Positions 7,527 to 14,667 of a DNA stretch of 31,272 bases are shown piece after piece; the first letter of the stretch is position 1; every line of letters starts with the position of its first letter. Position numbers and translations under genes: made by a program. The stretch covers positions 1 through 31,272 of the IMG/VR virus record IMGVR_UViG_3300029893_000435; one strand, given 5' to 3'. Source of the stretch: a virus. The notes under the pieces are model-generated. The model saw only the letters and a list, made by a program, of their open reading frames with translations, was not told the DNA's origin and searched no databases.

Positions 7527-9739
7527 GGCGCTCCTGTCTGGCTGGCTGCCGTCGCCGCTGCCGCCTGGATTCTGGGCAACAGCAGATTGGTGAGCAGGTC
7601 GAGCAGCCCTGGCGGGACGTTCTGCCCGACGACCGCCATAAAGCCTTCGCCCCACCACGCACCCACGACAGCGCCGCTGCTGCGCACCTGGCTTTCATTG
7701 TCGAGGAAGGCTTTGGCGATCTTTGCCAGGCTGCCGGCGGCGACCTGGTCGCCGTCTACACCATCTTGGAAGCTGGCGGCAAAGGCGCCGCCGGCGTCGG
7801 TGCTGCCAGCGCCGGTCGCACCCAACCCCAGATCGGCGAGGGCGCCCTGCACCTGTTGCGCACTCACGCCCATTTCGGCCATGAGTTGGCTGGTCAATTC
7901 GCCCGTCATCTCCTGGATCGCCTGCTGGCTGGTCAATTGGTCTTTGACGCGCTGCTTGATCATGTCGAAATCAAGCAGATCGGGGCGCAGGCCTTGCTGG
8001 AATTGGGCGAGGAGTTGCTGCGCTGCGCCCTGGGCGTCCATGCCGCTGGCGATTTTGAGCATGAGATCGGCGTAGGTTGCCGGCGCTTCGGCGGCAAATT
8101 CGCCGAGCCAGTCCTGGCCAATGAGCCCTTCGTTGGCGATGGCGGCGAGGCGGCGGGCGTTTTCGTTGATGTCATCCTGGCGGGGGCCCTCCATGCCCGG
8201 CCAGGCAATCCCGTCCAACGACAGCGCGCCGGCGATCATCGATTGCACACTGCTTTGAATCGACGATAATCGGCTGTCGAATGCGCTCAAGCCGCCGCTG
8301 GCCGCCCGGCCTGCCGCCGTATCGACTGCGGTCAGCGCCTTGATCTGGTCATTCAGCTTACGGTTTTGGTTGTCAAGCCATTCGGCTTTGGCGAATTCGA
8401 GTTGTTCGCCCGACATACGCCCGTACTGCGACCAGACATTGACCAGGCTCTCTAATTCCTGTTTTTGCGCCTGCCATCCAGTGAACGCCTGCTGTGCGCC
8501 CAGCGCCCCAGCTGCATTGATCCACATCGAACGCAGCGCCCCTTGCGTGGCATTGGCCTGGCTTGCCAGTTCCGCAAAGCGACGCATCAATGCCTGTGAC
8601 GCCGCCGACGCTGTATTGGCGCCGGTCGCCGCATCCATGCCCGCTGCACCCAGATTGCGCAGCGCACCGGTCGCTGTCACCGTGCCCGTTTCTAATTCAT
8701 GCTGTATGGCTCGCAGATCGGCCAACTGCGCTTTGGCCGTCTCGATCATCATGTTGGTCTGTGGTGTGTTTTGGGGAAATTGGCGAGGGTCCTGATAGGC
8801 TGCCAGCGCCTCTTCCAACTGAGCGATCTGAGCGCCTACCTTCTCCGGCGTCCAATTGATTTCTCCCGTCATCGCTGCGCCCAGATCGCCGAGCACACCG
8901 ACCAGGCTGGTCAGAACATCCAGCCCCGTCGCCACAACGGGCAAGAATACTTTACCCCACGTATCGCTGGCGTTGGCGAGCGACGCCTCCCACCGGTCGA
9001 ACGCCGCTGCGCCGCTGTGCCCCACCTGGGCAGCTTTCTCGGCAGCGTCCGGCGTTTCCCTCAACACAGCATTGACCAGCGCCTGCATCTTCTGCTGTTG
9101 GGTCAATCTGTCGGCTGTCACACCCAGCGATTGGGCATATTCATCGTAGGTGGCTTTGGCGTCGATGATGATGCCGATCCTGTTGAGAATCTCCGGCGAC
9201 ATGCGCCCCAGCCCGCCGACCAGATCGTTGAACGCCTTCACGGGCGCCACGCCAAACTCGGCGCCCTTTGCAATTGCGACCTGCATCAGCGCCGTGACTT
9301 CTTCCACCGAATCCGCCACACCAAGCGCCAATGCCGAAGACGCCGCCTGCATCAATTGCGTGTCGTTGATCATCCCATAGGACGCCGCGCGCAACTCGGT
9401 CATCATGACTCTGGCCGATACACCGGCGGCGCTCGCCAGGTTGTAGAAGGCGCGTTCCAGCCTGGCTGATTCCGCCGCCGACCGCGCCATGTCGACCGCA
9501 GTCGAAGCGGCGTTGACAGCAATCATTGCTGCGGCCACCTGCGGCGCCGTCGCCCCCAGCACGGTCAATGCGCCTTCGGTCGATTGGATAGCGGCAGTCA
9601 ACTGCATAAAGTTGCTGTCGTCGCCGCCCGCGCTTTCGACGTTCTTCAGGGTCTGGCGATAGGACCCTTCAAATGATTTTAGTTGTTTGGACGCCTCATC
9701 GCGCAAGGATAGCGAAAAGAGTGTGCGTGCGTCTGTCAT
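7523..9739 (-). CDS. Tail tape measure protein, 738 aa
   Basis: This is the largest protein of the genome. It is Ala/Gln-rich with long predicted helices and an N-terminus typical of tape measures (LFSLSLRDEASKQLKSFEGSYRQTLKNVE). Hydrophobic Ala-rich stretches (about 75-100) and repeated QALMRRFAELASQ-type helices follow. At roughly 1.5 angstrom per residue it predicts a tail near 110 nm. It follows the frameshifted chaperone genes in transcription order, with an antisense gene in between. No peptidase or lysozyme insert is visible. The start at 9739 has no clear SD. Confidence 0.88.
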   Translation of the reverse strand: MTDARTLFSLSLRDEASKQLKSFEGSYRQTLKNVESAGGDDSNFMQLTAAIQSTEGALTVLGATAPQVAAAMIAVNAASTAVDMARSAAESARLERAFYNLASAAGVSARVMMTELRAASYGMINDTQLMQAASSALALGVADSVEEVTALMQVAIAKGAEFGVAPVKAFNDLVGGLGRMSPEILNRIGIIIDAKATYDEYAQSLGVTADRLTQQQKMQALVNAVLRETPDAAEKAAQVGHSGAAAFDRWEASLANASDTWGKVFLPVVATGLDVLTSLVGVLGDLGAAMTGEINWTPEKVGAQIAQLEEALAAYQDPRQFPQNTPQTNMMIETAKAQLADLRAIQHELETGTVTATGALRNLGAAGMDAATGANTASAASQALMRRFAELASQANATQGALRSMWINAAGALGAQQAFTGWQAQKQELESLVNVWSQYGRMSGEQLEFAKAEWLDNQNRKLNDQIKALTAVDTAAGRAASGGLSAFDSRLSSIQSSVQSMIAGALSLDGIAWPGMEGPRQDDINENARRLAAIANEGLIGQDWLGEFAAEAPATYADLMLKIASGMDAQGAAQQLLAQFQQGLRPDLLDFDMIKQRVKDQLTSQQAIQEMTGELTSQLMAEMGVSAQQVQGALADLGLGATGAGSTDAGGAFAASFQDGVDGDQVAAGSLAKIAKAFLDNESQVRSSGAVVGAWWGEGFMAVVGQNVPPGLLDLLTNLLLPRIQAAAATAASQTGAP

Positions 9740-9768
9740 CGTTCAGGTTTCAATCAGCTAAATGTCGG

Positions 9769-9808
9769 ATGACGCCATGGCTCATCGTGCTATACTCAAT
9801 CAAAAGGA
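9769..9808 (+). promoter_or_regulatory. Plus-strand promoter for the antisense small membrane gene
   Basis: A -35 like ATGACG (9769-9774) and a -10 TATACT (9791-9796) are separated by 16 nt. The SD AAGGAGG follows at 9804-9810. It points opposite to the surrounding late operon, so the gene behind it can be expressed on its own, for example from a prophage. Confidence 0.6.
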
Positions 9809-9817
9809 GGAATTACA

Positions 9818-9970
9818 ATGACGCCTGCCGAGAAAACAGTTTTTCAATTTGCCTTAAGCATTTTTCTGCGCGCCATCCAGCTTTCGATCTTTTTGTTGGG
9901 CGCTGTTCTAGCCGTCTGGTTTGCCGCCTTTCTCTTGCGTCTGATCGGATTCGTCCTCGGCTTCTCCTGA
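9818..9970 (+). CDS. Antisense 50-aa membrane protein (moron candidate)
   Basis: The ATG at 9818 is preceded by a perfect AAGGAGG (9804-9810) and a promoter. The product begins MTPAEKTVFQFALSIF and is almost entirely hydrophobic from residue 9 to 50 (LSIFLLGAVLAVWFAAFLL), so one long or two short membrane helices are expected. It fills the 231-nt gap between the tape measure and chaperone genes and is coded on the opposite strand; its TGA abuts the stop of the chaperone frame at 9971. The layout is that of a moron. HK97 carries a small membrane superinfection-exclusion protein (gp15) near its tape measure gene, which is a possible functional parallel and only an inference. Confidence 0.78.
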   Translation: MTPAEKTVFQFALSIFLRAIQLSIFLLGAVLAVWFAAFLLRLIGFVLGFS

Positions 9971-10219
9971 TCATAGCCGGTCATGGCGCAGAATCATGCG
10001 CCACTCGTAGTCCGTCGGCTTGTATTTGCCCTCCAAGAAAAGTTGGCGGGCATTCTCCACATCGCCGATCTCCTTTGCCTGCCACGCTCGCATCAGCCGC
10101 GGCCAGTCAATAGCATCAAGCTCCTCCAGCGTTTTCCCAGGAAATCGTTGAAGGAGCAATGCATCCCAGTAGGCAGCGGGCAGCATCTGGAGGATTGCCA
10201 GGTGCGCCGCGCTGCGCAT
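9971..10219 (-). CDS. Tail assembly chaperone, T part of a G/GT-like pair
   Basis: The frame encodes 82 aa from an ATG at 10219 that has no SD. It is open upstream of that ATG, past the stop of the preceding gene, and lies in the -1 frame relative to it. The sequence (LEELDAIDWPRLMRAWQAKEIGDVENARQLFLEGKY) is helical, as expected for the C-terminal extension of a lambda GT-like chaperone. Expression by -1 frameshifting from the gene at 10228-10602 is likely; the region around the C run (CCCCC) about 10238-10247 is the candidate slip site. These chaperones guide tail tube assembly around the tape measure. Confidence 0.7.
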   Translation of the reverse strand: MRSAAHLAILQMLPAAYWDALLLQRFPGKTLEELDAIDWPRLMRAWQAKEIGDVENARQLFLEGKYKPTDYEWRMILRHDRL

Positions 10220-10227
10220 TTCTGGGG

Positions 10228-10602
10228 TTATTTCGGCGTCGGGGGAATCATCGGCTGCGCTACTTCGACGCCATCGAACAATAGCCGCCTCCTGGTTTCC
10301 CCCAACGCCAACAGCTCCTGCAGCGCTTTACTGACGCCGCTGGCTAACCAGCGCACCAACCGCATATCCAGATCGTCGAACCGCTCCACCAGCGTAGCGC
10401 CATCCTCGATCAGCGTTCCATCCGGCAACAGCACATGCACCTGCGCCAGCTTCTGCGCCAGCAAATCAAACAACTCCGCTTCCGGCGCCGCACCGATCAC
10501 TGCCAGATTCCAGCGCTTCATCTCAGCGCGTGTCCACTGCTCGGCCAGTTCCACCCAGTTGTGGCGCAGCCCCTCGATTGTGCATTCCAGCCGGATTTGC
10601 AT
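10228..10602 (-). CDS. Tail assembly chaperone, G-like, 124 aa
   Basis: The ATG at 10602 overlaps the preceding tail tube stop as TGATG. The product is mostly helical (HNWVELAEQWTRAEMKRW, LFDLLAQKLAQVHVLL, LVRWLASGVSKALQEL) and ends near VAQPMIPPTPK. Its place between tail tube and tape measure and the overlapping -1 frame (9971-10219) match the conserved G/GT arrangement of siphoviruses. It is probably a chaperone that binds the tape measure and is not part of the virion. Confidence 0.72.
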   Translation of the reverse strand: MQIRLECTIEGLRHNWVELAEQWTRAEMKRWNLAVIGAAPEAELFDLLAQKLAQVHVLLPDGTLIEDGATLVERFDDLDMRLVRWLASGVSKALQELLALGETRRRLLFDGVEVAQPMIPPTPK

Positions 10603-11006
10603 CAGCTTGCCACCCTGGTTGGAATGCCGCTCAAGCGAAGCGTCGGCGAGCTGGCCACCTTCCCGGTTGCCGCTGCGCTGATGCCGTAGCCGGTGACAAA
10701 CGCTTCCGACGTCCATGTGTAGGTAACGGTGTCGCCGGATGCGTCCCTGAACGCAATTGCCGCCGTGACTTTGGCCGGGGCGATCATCAGCGGGCCAAGC
10801 ACATCGTCGACAACTTTGTCCCACCTTGTGACGCCGATGCTGACGTCGTAGCTGGGCAAGCCAGGAATGAACTCCTGCGCCGAACTGTCGAGATTGGTCG
10901 TCTCCAGTTCCGCCACCGTCATGTTCAGATCGACCTGCTCCACATACGCCGTCAGGTTTACTGCGTTCAACGTAAACGTACAATTCTTCGGACCCTTCAC
11001 ACCCAT
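10602..11006 (-). CDS. Tail tube protein (paralogue 1), 134 aa
   Basis: The ATG at 11006 has AGGAGAAGAAG upstream. The product is beta-rich, with LNAVNLTAYVEQVDLNMTVAELETTNLDSSAQEFIPGLPSYDVSI near the N-terminus. This is the pattern of a siphovirus major tail tube subunit, in which E-T-x-x-L-x-S-x-A-Q-E-F-x-P-G precedes the second sandwich strand. The C-terminal SEAFVTGYGISAAATGKVASSPTLRLSG also fits. It precedes the tail chaperones, the usual place of the major tail protein. A related copy lies just upstream. Confidence 0.8.
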   Translation of the reverse strand: MGVKGPKNCTFTLNAVNLTAYVEQVDLNMTVAELETTNLDSSAQEFIPGLPSYDVSIGVTRWDKVVDDVLGPLMIAPAKVTAAIAFRDASGDTVTYTWTSEAFVTGYGISAAATGKVASSPTLRLSGIPTRVAS

Positions 11007-11018
11007 AATCTTCTTCTC

Positions 11019-11726
11019 CTATACGTTCAAACTGACTACACCCATACAGCGGATCGCCGTGGCGCCGCCCAGATTGGCGCACGACAACCGCACATAGCGA
11101 TCCACCGTCCCCGACAGCGCCAGGCTGTAACTGCCTATCGCCGAGAAGATGAAACTTCCCTCATTCGCCCAAATTAGCGCATCGGCGCTCGACTCAACCC
11201 GAATCTCCGCATTTGTCGCCGCGCCTGTGATAGATGCCACGTGTAAAAATGCCTGGGCGCCGGTGGCAACCCCGGCGCCGAAGTCTATGGCGGCGCCGCT
11301 TTCCACAGCGTCAAAAATGCCGTCAAACACGCGCCGCCCACGCACGGCGCCCGCCGCGGCGCCCCACTGCCCGTTGAGCGTGACCAGCCCGGCCACCGGC
11401 GCCCCGAAGGCCATGCTGTAGTTGGTGGCGTCTGGCAGCACATAGGCGACACAATCGGCGTCGCTGTTCTGAGTCAATACGGTTATGATGGCCTGCCCCG
11501 CTGCGAAGCGGGCACTCAGTTCGGCCTCAAAGCCATCGGGCAGGACGCCCTCGAAATAGCCGTTCTGCGTGACCGTGCATTTGGGGAGCAGCGGGACAAA
11601 TTCCTGCGCTGCGCTGGCGAGGCTGGTGCGTTCTGCCTCGCCGATCTCGAAGGTCAATTCGACCTGGCTGGTCGAGGACGAAAAATCGAACTCGTCCACC
11701 CAGATGCGTACTTCGGTTCCTCTCAT
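11019..11726 (-). CDS. Tail tube-like protein with extra C-terminal domain (paralogue 2), 235 aa
   Basis: The first 75 residues align by eye with the tail tube protein next door (ELTFEIGEAERTSLASAAQEFVPLLPKCTVTQNGYFEG against ELETTNLDSSAQEFIPGLPSYDVSIGV). A longer C-terminal part has two beta-rich halves (FLHVASITGAATNAEIRVESSAD, YVRLSCANLGG) that look like a carbohydrate-binding or decoration sandwich. The start overlaps the previous stop by 4 nt. It could be a second tube subunit with surface decorations or a tail terminator-associated protein. Confidence 0.68.
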   Translation of the reverse strand: MRGTEVRIWVDEFDFSSSTSQVELTFEIGEAERTSLASAAQEFVPLLPKCTVTQNGYFEGVLPDGFEAELSARFAAGQAIITVLTQNSDADCVAYVLPDATNYSMAFGAPVAGLVTLNGQWGAAAGAVRGRRVFDGIFDAVESGAAIDFGAGVATGAQAFLHVASITGAATNAEIRVESSADALIWANEGSFIFSAIGSYSLALSGTVDRYVRLSCANLGGATAIRCMGVVSLNV

Positions 11727-12124
11727 AATGTCCCCGCCTCGTCGTCATAGTCAATCGTCAATGTAGCCACTGCACCGAAGGCTTCAATCTCCGGTGCATA
11801 CTCGTCGGCGCCGTCGCCGACGCTGATGAATCGGATCGATCCCGTTGCGCTGGGTTCGCTGTAGGCGTCGAGCGCCTGGCGCACCGCCTCGGCCAATATG
11901 CGCGCTTCGGTGTAATCGTCCGCCCAGCACGCAACCTGCACTATCACCGTGCGCCACCCGCCCCGGCCCGCCAGCGTGTAGTTCGGCGTGCTGTCGAGAC
12001 GGCGATAGACCAGAGCGGGCAAGCCTGTTTCCTGGCGCATTACTATCGGCGTTATCCGGCTGCCCACCGCGGCGGCAATGGTCGCATCGGCCAGCAGCAG
12101 CGATTTGATCCGTTGCTCGATCAT
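11723..12124 (-). CDS. Tail completion protein (DUF3168-like), 133 aa
   Basis: The ATG at 12124 overlaps the previous stop (ATGA). The N-terminus IEQRIKSLLLADATIAAAVGSRITPIVMRQETGLPALVYRRLDS and the later VIVQVACWADDYTEARILAEAVRQALDA are typical of DUF3168/gp17-type tail completion proteins that cap the tail tube where it meets the head. The order (gp10-like, this gene, tail tube) agrees with HK97-type genomes. Confidence 0.8.
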   Translation of the reverse strand: MIEQRIKSLLLADATIAAAVGSRITPIVMRQETGLPALVYRRLDSTPNYTLAGRGGWRTVIVQVACWADDYTEARILAEAVRQALDAYSEPSATGSIRFISVGDGADEYAPEIEAFGAVATLTIDYDDEAGTL

Positions 12125-12636
12125 TTCGCCCACGTCCCTTGAATCAACTGCACCAGGCGGCGCTTCACGTGCGCCTCAACTGCTTTCTTCATCTTGCGTT
12201 TTGCGCGCTGAAAGAATGGTCGTTTTTTCATGCGCCCTACGCCGCGCCGCTTGTGCTTGACGCCCCGACTAACGTCATGTGCTCTGGCGGTGCGGCCGCC
12301 TTCGATAAATCGGGTGTAAAAGACCGACGACACCACCAGCGCTTGCTTGGGCCGCGGCGAAAATTTCAGCGGCGAATTGAGGCTCTGCCCGTTGCGGCTG
12401 CGCACCAATGGCCGGTATTCGTTGCGGATGATGCTGGCGACATAGACGCCCGCTTTCAGTTGCCCGGTGTCCGTCGGCGCGTTGGCCCGCGCTTCGGCCT
12501 GAATCATCTGCGCCCCTTCGTGCAGCGCCCGTGCAATGGTCGGGCCTCTGAAGGAGATTTCGAGCGCCTTCAGTTTCTGAGAAACATTTTCGTCCACGCG
12601 CATCTGCAGGCGGTTGCGTCGTCGTCGTTGCGCCAT
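12121..12636 (-). CDS. HK97 gp10-like head-tail/tail completion protein, 171 aa
   Basis: The ATG at 12636 is preceded by GGGGAGGG and overlaps the CHAT gene stop as TAATG. The region GAQMIQAEARANAPTDTGQLKAGVYV is the hallmark of HK97 gp10-like minor proteins (helix, then APxDTGxL). A conserved FYTRFIEGG follows. The C-terminal third is very basic (KKRPFFQRAKRKMKKAVEAHVKRR). It probably acts at the head-tail interface. Translation is coupled to the unusual CHAT gene upstream. Confidence 0.85.
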   Translation of the reverse strand: MAQRRRRNRLQMRVDENVSQKLKALEISFRGPTIARALHEGAQMIQAEARANAPTDTGQLKAGVYVASIIRNEYRPLVRSRNGQSLNSPLKFSPRPKQALVVSSVFYTRFIEGGRTARAHDVSRGVKHKRRGVGRMKKRPFFQRAKRKMKKAVEAHVKRRLVQLIQGTWAK

Positions 12637-13469
12637 TATTGTCGCCCTCCCCACCACATATAGGCCCAGACAACGGCGCTGGCGGCATAGGCCAGGACGG
12701 CGAACGATAGCGCCGACTGCCAGCCGATTTCGAGCAGCTCGCGCAGCTGGGTGTAGAACAATGGCACCGGCAAGAAAAGGAGGATGAACGCTGCGACGAA
12801 CGCTGTGCGATGCCAGGGTGGGAGGCGCACGGCGGTCTGCACGTTGTCGTTGAGGTCGTTGATCTTCTGGCGCAATGCGCCGATCTCTCGATCCAGTCTG
12901 CGCTCCAGGCCGTCGATTTTGCTGCAAAGGCGGCTGCCCCATTCGTTGAGCATGAGGATGGTGTGGGTCTCGGTGGCTTCGCCGTGCCGGGCGTCGTGAA
13001 AGAGCAGGTAGTTGTGCGCCTGGCCGGGTTTGGCGTCGTTGAAGGCTTCGACGACGCTTTTGCCCTCGGCGAGCGCTTTGGCAAGGAGAGCGCCGGTCTG
13101 GAAGGCGCTGACGTCGTTGATGTCGGTCCGGGTGGTGATGACGCTGGCGCCGAGCTCGTAGTGCAGCTCAAGGCCGACGAGACGGCTGGAGCAGCTGTTG
13201 AGAACGATGAGCCAGGCGCCGCTGGCGCGCACAACGGCGGTGAGGTCGCTGATCGAGATGGGGCCGTCGCTGAGTTCAATGCCGATTTCGCTGCCGTGGG
13301 TGGCAAACCAAAGGATGTCCCAGTTGTGGCCCTGGAGGGCGTGCAGCAGATCGCGGCGCTTGACCTGGCCGATGAGCGACGCAGGACGCAGCGCACTGGA
13401 GACGGCGCGGATCTCGTCGGCGACGGCTGATAGGCCAAAATCTGGTGCAATGAGAAGGGTGTTTCGCAT
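12636..13469 (-). CDS. CHAT-family (caspase-like) protease with coiled coil and two TM helices
   Basis: The product is 277 aa. Residues about 1-160 match the CHAT caspase-like peptidase fold: LLIAPD at the start, ILWFATHGS with candidate catalytic His58, then LIVLNSCSS with candidate Cys93. The segment LGASVITTRTDINDVSAF and LAEGKSVVEAFNDA fits the end of the domain. Residues 183-214 form a coiled coil, and about 221-240 and 250-272 are two membrane helices, so the protease would face the cytoplasm on a C-terminal anchor. It lies between head closure and gp10-like genes in the same strand, 2 nt after one and overlapping the other. No such protein is standard for this position. Lysis, killing, exclusion or virion processing are all possible. 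Confidence 0.82.
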   Translation of the reverse strand: MRNTLLIAPDFGLSAVADEIRAVSSALRPASLIGQVKRRDLLHALQGHNWDILWFATHGSEIGIELSDGPISISDLTAVVRASGAWLIVLNSCSSRLVGLELHYELGASVITTRTDINDVSAFQTGALLAKALAEGKSVVEAFNDAKPGQAHNYLLFHDARHGEATETHTILMLNEWGSRLCSKIDGLERRLDREIGALRQKINDLNDNVQTAVRLPPWHRTAFVAAFILLFLPVPLFYTQLRELLEIGWQSALSFAVLAYAASAVVWAYMWWGGRQ

Positions 13470-13471
13470 GG

Positions 13472-13792
13472 CTAGGAATCGACCTCGGTGCACGCCAGGA
13501 TCGTGTATCCGGCGGTTGGAAAGTGGCTGATGGCGTCGATGTTGAGGGGTTTGCTGCGCCAGACCAGCCGATTTTTGTGCGTAACGGTTGCGCCGCTGCG
13601 GATGCGAATTTCGTAGCCGACGAGCATGACGGGGCGGTCGGCCAGAATCGGCTCACGCCCGGTGCGCGGGGTTACTTTTGCCCAGACGGTGGCGCTGTCC
13701 TGCCAGGTGATGGCTTCGGCGCCAAAGGCATCACGCGTCACCGTCGCCGTCTGAATCGTAATCCTCTCTTGCAGATCACCACTTGCGATCAT
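13472..13792 (-). CDS. Head closure / head-tail adaptor protein, 106 aa
   Basis: The ATG at 13792 directly follows the stop of the connector gene (1-nt gap) and is preferred over the longer frame. IASGDLQERITIQTATVTRDAFGAEAITWQDSATVWAKVTPRTGRE is the classic start of SPP1 gp16-like/HK97 head-tail adaptors, with the W-A-x-V-x-P-x-x-G-R-E motif; YEIRIRSGATVTHKNRLVWRSKPLNI continues it. It seals the head and connects the portal adaptor to the tail. Confidence 0.88.
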   Translation of the reverse strand: MIASGDLQERITIQTATVTRDAFGAEAITWQDSATVWAKVTPRTGREPILADRPVMLVGYEIRIRSGATVTHKNRLVWRSKPLNIDAISHFPTAGYTILACTEVDS

Positions 13793-13793
13793 C

Positions 13794-14378
13794 TCACCGC
13801 ACCCACCCACCGTACCAATGCACCGCATAGGGCGCCAGCAACGCCTCCACCGCAAACGGCAGCGGCCCTACATTTCCCGGCCCCGCCGCCTCTCGGTTGG
13901 CATACCAGTGCCCCACCAACAGCAAAATCGCCTGGCAGAGCGGGCGTGGGACATCCACCACATCGCCGTACCCCGCCACATAACGCACGCGTATCCCGGC
14001 CTGCCGCGCCAGCAACACCGCCGGCCGCTGCTCGCTATAGAACACCACATATCCCGGCGTCATCCCCGTGCGCAGCGCATACGCCGTCGCCGGCAACACC
14101 GTGCTGTTCCCATCGACATCCACCGCGGTCACACTCACTACACTCGCCGCCGGCGGATGCGGCAAATAGAGCAGCGCCGGCCACGCATCCAGCATCGCCT
14201 CCCACGTCTGAGTCAAAAGCGCCCGCCCGGTGGTCTCTTCGACATACATCCGCGCCGCCGTCACCAGCGCAGCGATGATGGCGTCCTCTACATCATGATC
14301 CACCCGGCAATGCAGCTTCGCCTCCGCCAAACTCACTGGCTCCGTCGCCGGCGGCGTGATCAATCGCAGGTCTATCAC
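13794..14378 (-). CDS. Head-tail connector (gp6-like), 194 aa
   Basis: The start is GTG at 14378 in a GTGA overlap with the preceding stop. PVSLAEAKLHCRVDHDVEDAIIAALVTAARMYVEETTGRAL is diagnostic of HK97 gp6/phage QLRG-like connectors. The middle (YLPHPPAASVVSVTAVDVDG) and RVRYVAGYGDVVDVPRPLCQAILLLVGHWYANREA complete the family pattern. It forms the ring under the portal. Confidence 0.9.
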   Translation of the reverse strand: MIDLRLITPPATEPVSLAEAKLHCRVDHDVEDAIIAALVTAARMYVEETTGRALLTQTWEAMLDAWPALLYLPHPPAASVVSVTAVDVDGNSTVLPATAYALRTGMTPGYVVFYSEQRPAVLLARQAGIRVRYVAGYGDVVDVPRPLCQAILLLVGHWYANREAAGPGNVGPLPFAVEALLAPYAVHWYGGWVR

Positions 14379-14611
14379 TTCTGTGCGCCTCGCCCCTTCC
14401 GTTTAACCGCGTGCTCCACCCCCGGACGCGGGTCCTCCGCCGTCTCAATCGGCGCCGGCGGCGTTTCCTTCTCCACAGGCGGCGCCGAACTCTCGACCGC
14501 CATCCCGGCCAGGATCAACGCCTGCGCCTCAGCTTCCTGCACCTCGACCACCTCGCCCACCTGCCGCGGCGCACGTCCCGCCACCACGGCACGCACCATG
14601 CGCACCCACAT
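14375..14611 (-). CDS. Small structural-region protein, 78 aa
   Basis: The ATG at 14611 has GGGAGG 5 nt upstream, much better than the TTG that would start the longer frame at 14671. The N-terminal part (VRAVVAGRAPRQVGEVVEVQEAEAQALILAGMAV) matches the short beta protein often found between capsid and connector genes in HK97-like phages. The C-terminal half is Pro/Glu-rich and ends in a basic tail. Function unknown. Confidence 0.72.
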   Translation of the reverse strand: MWVRMVRAVVAGRAPRQVGEVVEVQEAEAQALILAGMAVESSAPPVEKETPPAPIETAEDPRPGVEHAVKRKGRGAQK

Positions 14612-14667
14612 CGGCGCCTCCCTTCCGTCCTGCTCACCCCTTATCCACACCAGATCCGGGAGAACCC

